NCBI GenBank assembly: GCA_007136525.1
Contig: SLGU01000263.1
Coordinates: forward strand, 1 to 6,063
Reading direction: 5' to 3'
DNA: 6,063 nt
Source of the DNA: Desulfobacteraceae bacterium
GTDB lineage: Bacteria > Desulfobacterota > Desulfobacteria > Desulfobacterales > Desulfosalsimonadaceae
In this document: positions 5,634 through 6,063 of the stretch, one piece after another
Numbering within the stretch: position 1 is the first letter of the stretch
Layout: every line of letters starts with the position of its first letter
Position numbers and translations under genes: made by a program
The notes under the pieces: generated by a model
Seen by the model: the letters and a program-made list of their open reading frames with translations, nothing else
Database searches by the model: none
Told to the model about the DNA's origin: nothing

Positions 5634-6063
5634 TCATATCTCCAGTATCATGCGCTCCGGGTTTTCGATAAACTCCTTGATCCGCCGCAGAAACGTAACG
5701 GCATCCTTGCCGTCGACAATTCGGTGGTCATAGCTTAACGCCACGTACATCATGGGGCGGATGACCACCTGCCCGTCAACGGCAACCGGGCGGTCCTCGA
5801 TCTTGTGCATCCCCAGGATCGCGCTCTGGGGCATGTTCAGGATGGGCGTGCTCATCAGGGAGCCATAGATGCCGCCATTGGTAATCGAAAAGGTCCCCCC
5901 CTCGAGGTCGGAAAGCGCCAGGCGGTTGTTTTTCACCTTTTCCGCAAATTCGATGATCCGGGACTCGACCTGTGCAAATGAAAGCCGGTCCACATGGCGA
6001 AGCACGGGGACCACCAGCCCCTTTTCCGAACCAATGGCAATGCCGACATGATAGTAATGATGG
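5634..6063 (-). CDS. sucB: 2-oxoglutarate dehydrogenase E2, dihydrolipoyl succinyltransferase (C-terminal part)
   Basis: Only the last 142 residues are visible. The gene begins beyond the right edge, and the frame stays open to 6063, so the GTG at 6012-6014 is internal. The fragment is the end of the catalytic domain that transfers succinyl from lipoyl-E2 to CoA. It shows KGLVVPVLR, then [28 protein letters not shown] and the active-site [11 protein letters not shown] with the catalytic His-Asp of the DHRxxDG motif. The GSLMSTPI and [14 protein letters not shown] stretches resemble E. coli SucB more closely than pyruvate-type E2, so the succinyl assignment is favoured. The lipoyl and E1/E3-binding domains and the E1 gene are presumably further right. 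The stop TGA (5634-5636) lies one base before the lpd ATG. Confidence 0.93.
   Translation of the reverse strand, partial: HHYYHVGIAIGSEKGLVVPVLRHVDRLSFAQVESRIIEFAEKVKNNRLALSDLEGGTFSITNGGIYGSLMSTPILNMPQSAILGMHKIEDRPVAVDGQVVIRPMMYVALSYDHRIVDGKDAVTFLRRIKEFIENPERMILEI

Noticed and set aside
5634..6014. Start of a complete short gene at the GTG at 6012-6014
   Set aside because: The frame stays open to the window edge and the upstream residues ([10 protein letters not shown]) continue the conserved E2 catalytic domain, so the true start is outside the window.

Overview
The window shows ordinary chromosomal housekeeping and signalling genes set in unusually repeat-rich gene borders. Five protein genes are supported. 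They are a membrane diguanylate cyclase (minus, 558-1700), a PlsC-type lysophosphatidic acid acyltransferase (plus, 1980-2738), a soluble NarL/DegS-type histidine kinase (plus, 2905-3948), dihydrolipoyl dehydrogenase (minus, 4223-5632) and the C-terminal part of the 2-oxoglutarate dehydrogenase E2 subunit (minus, from 5634 past the right edge). Moderate GC, the protein style and the intergenic repeats suggest a Gram-negative proteobacterium-like organism, perhaps a Desulfobacterota (Desulfobacteraceae-like) member. This is an impression, because no marker gene is present.

Layout: positions 1-557 carry no credible gene and are almost wholly repeats. The cyclase and plsC diverge from a 279-bp spacer holding a good sigma70-type promoter for plsC. 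The kinase follows plsC after 166 bp and is probably a separate transcription unit. The kinase and lpd converge on a 274-bp spacer filled with a long hairpin, repeat modules and a heptanucleotide microsatellite, and the microsatellite supplies the lpd stop codon. sucB and lpd form a tight operon read leftward with 1 bp between them, as expected for E2 and E3 of one 2-oxo acid dehydrogenase complex.

The most interesting content is a composite intergenic repeat. A long near-perfect hairpin (called H0 here) is followed at fixed spacing by a 9-bp hairpin (H1), an 11-nt linker containing TATA in most copies, and a small C-rich/G-rich hairpin (H2) that can be tandemly repeated every 37-38 nt. Two copies (from 238 and from 3967) are collinear without gaps for about 124 bp. 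The seven differences inside the H0 hairpin core all either lie in the loop or keep base pairing. The left copy is also bilaterally symmetric, with H1-H2 modules pointing outward on both sides of H0 at the same distance. This looks like a structured, dispersed REP/BIME-like or MITE-like element. No transposase is in the window. I see no defence system, CRISPR array, phage or RNA gene.
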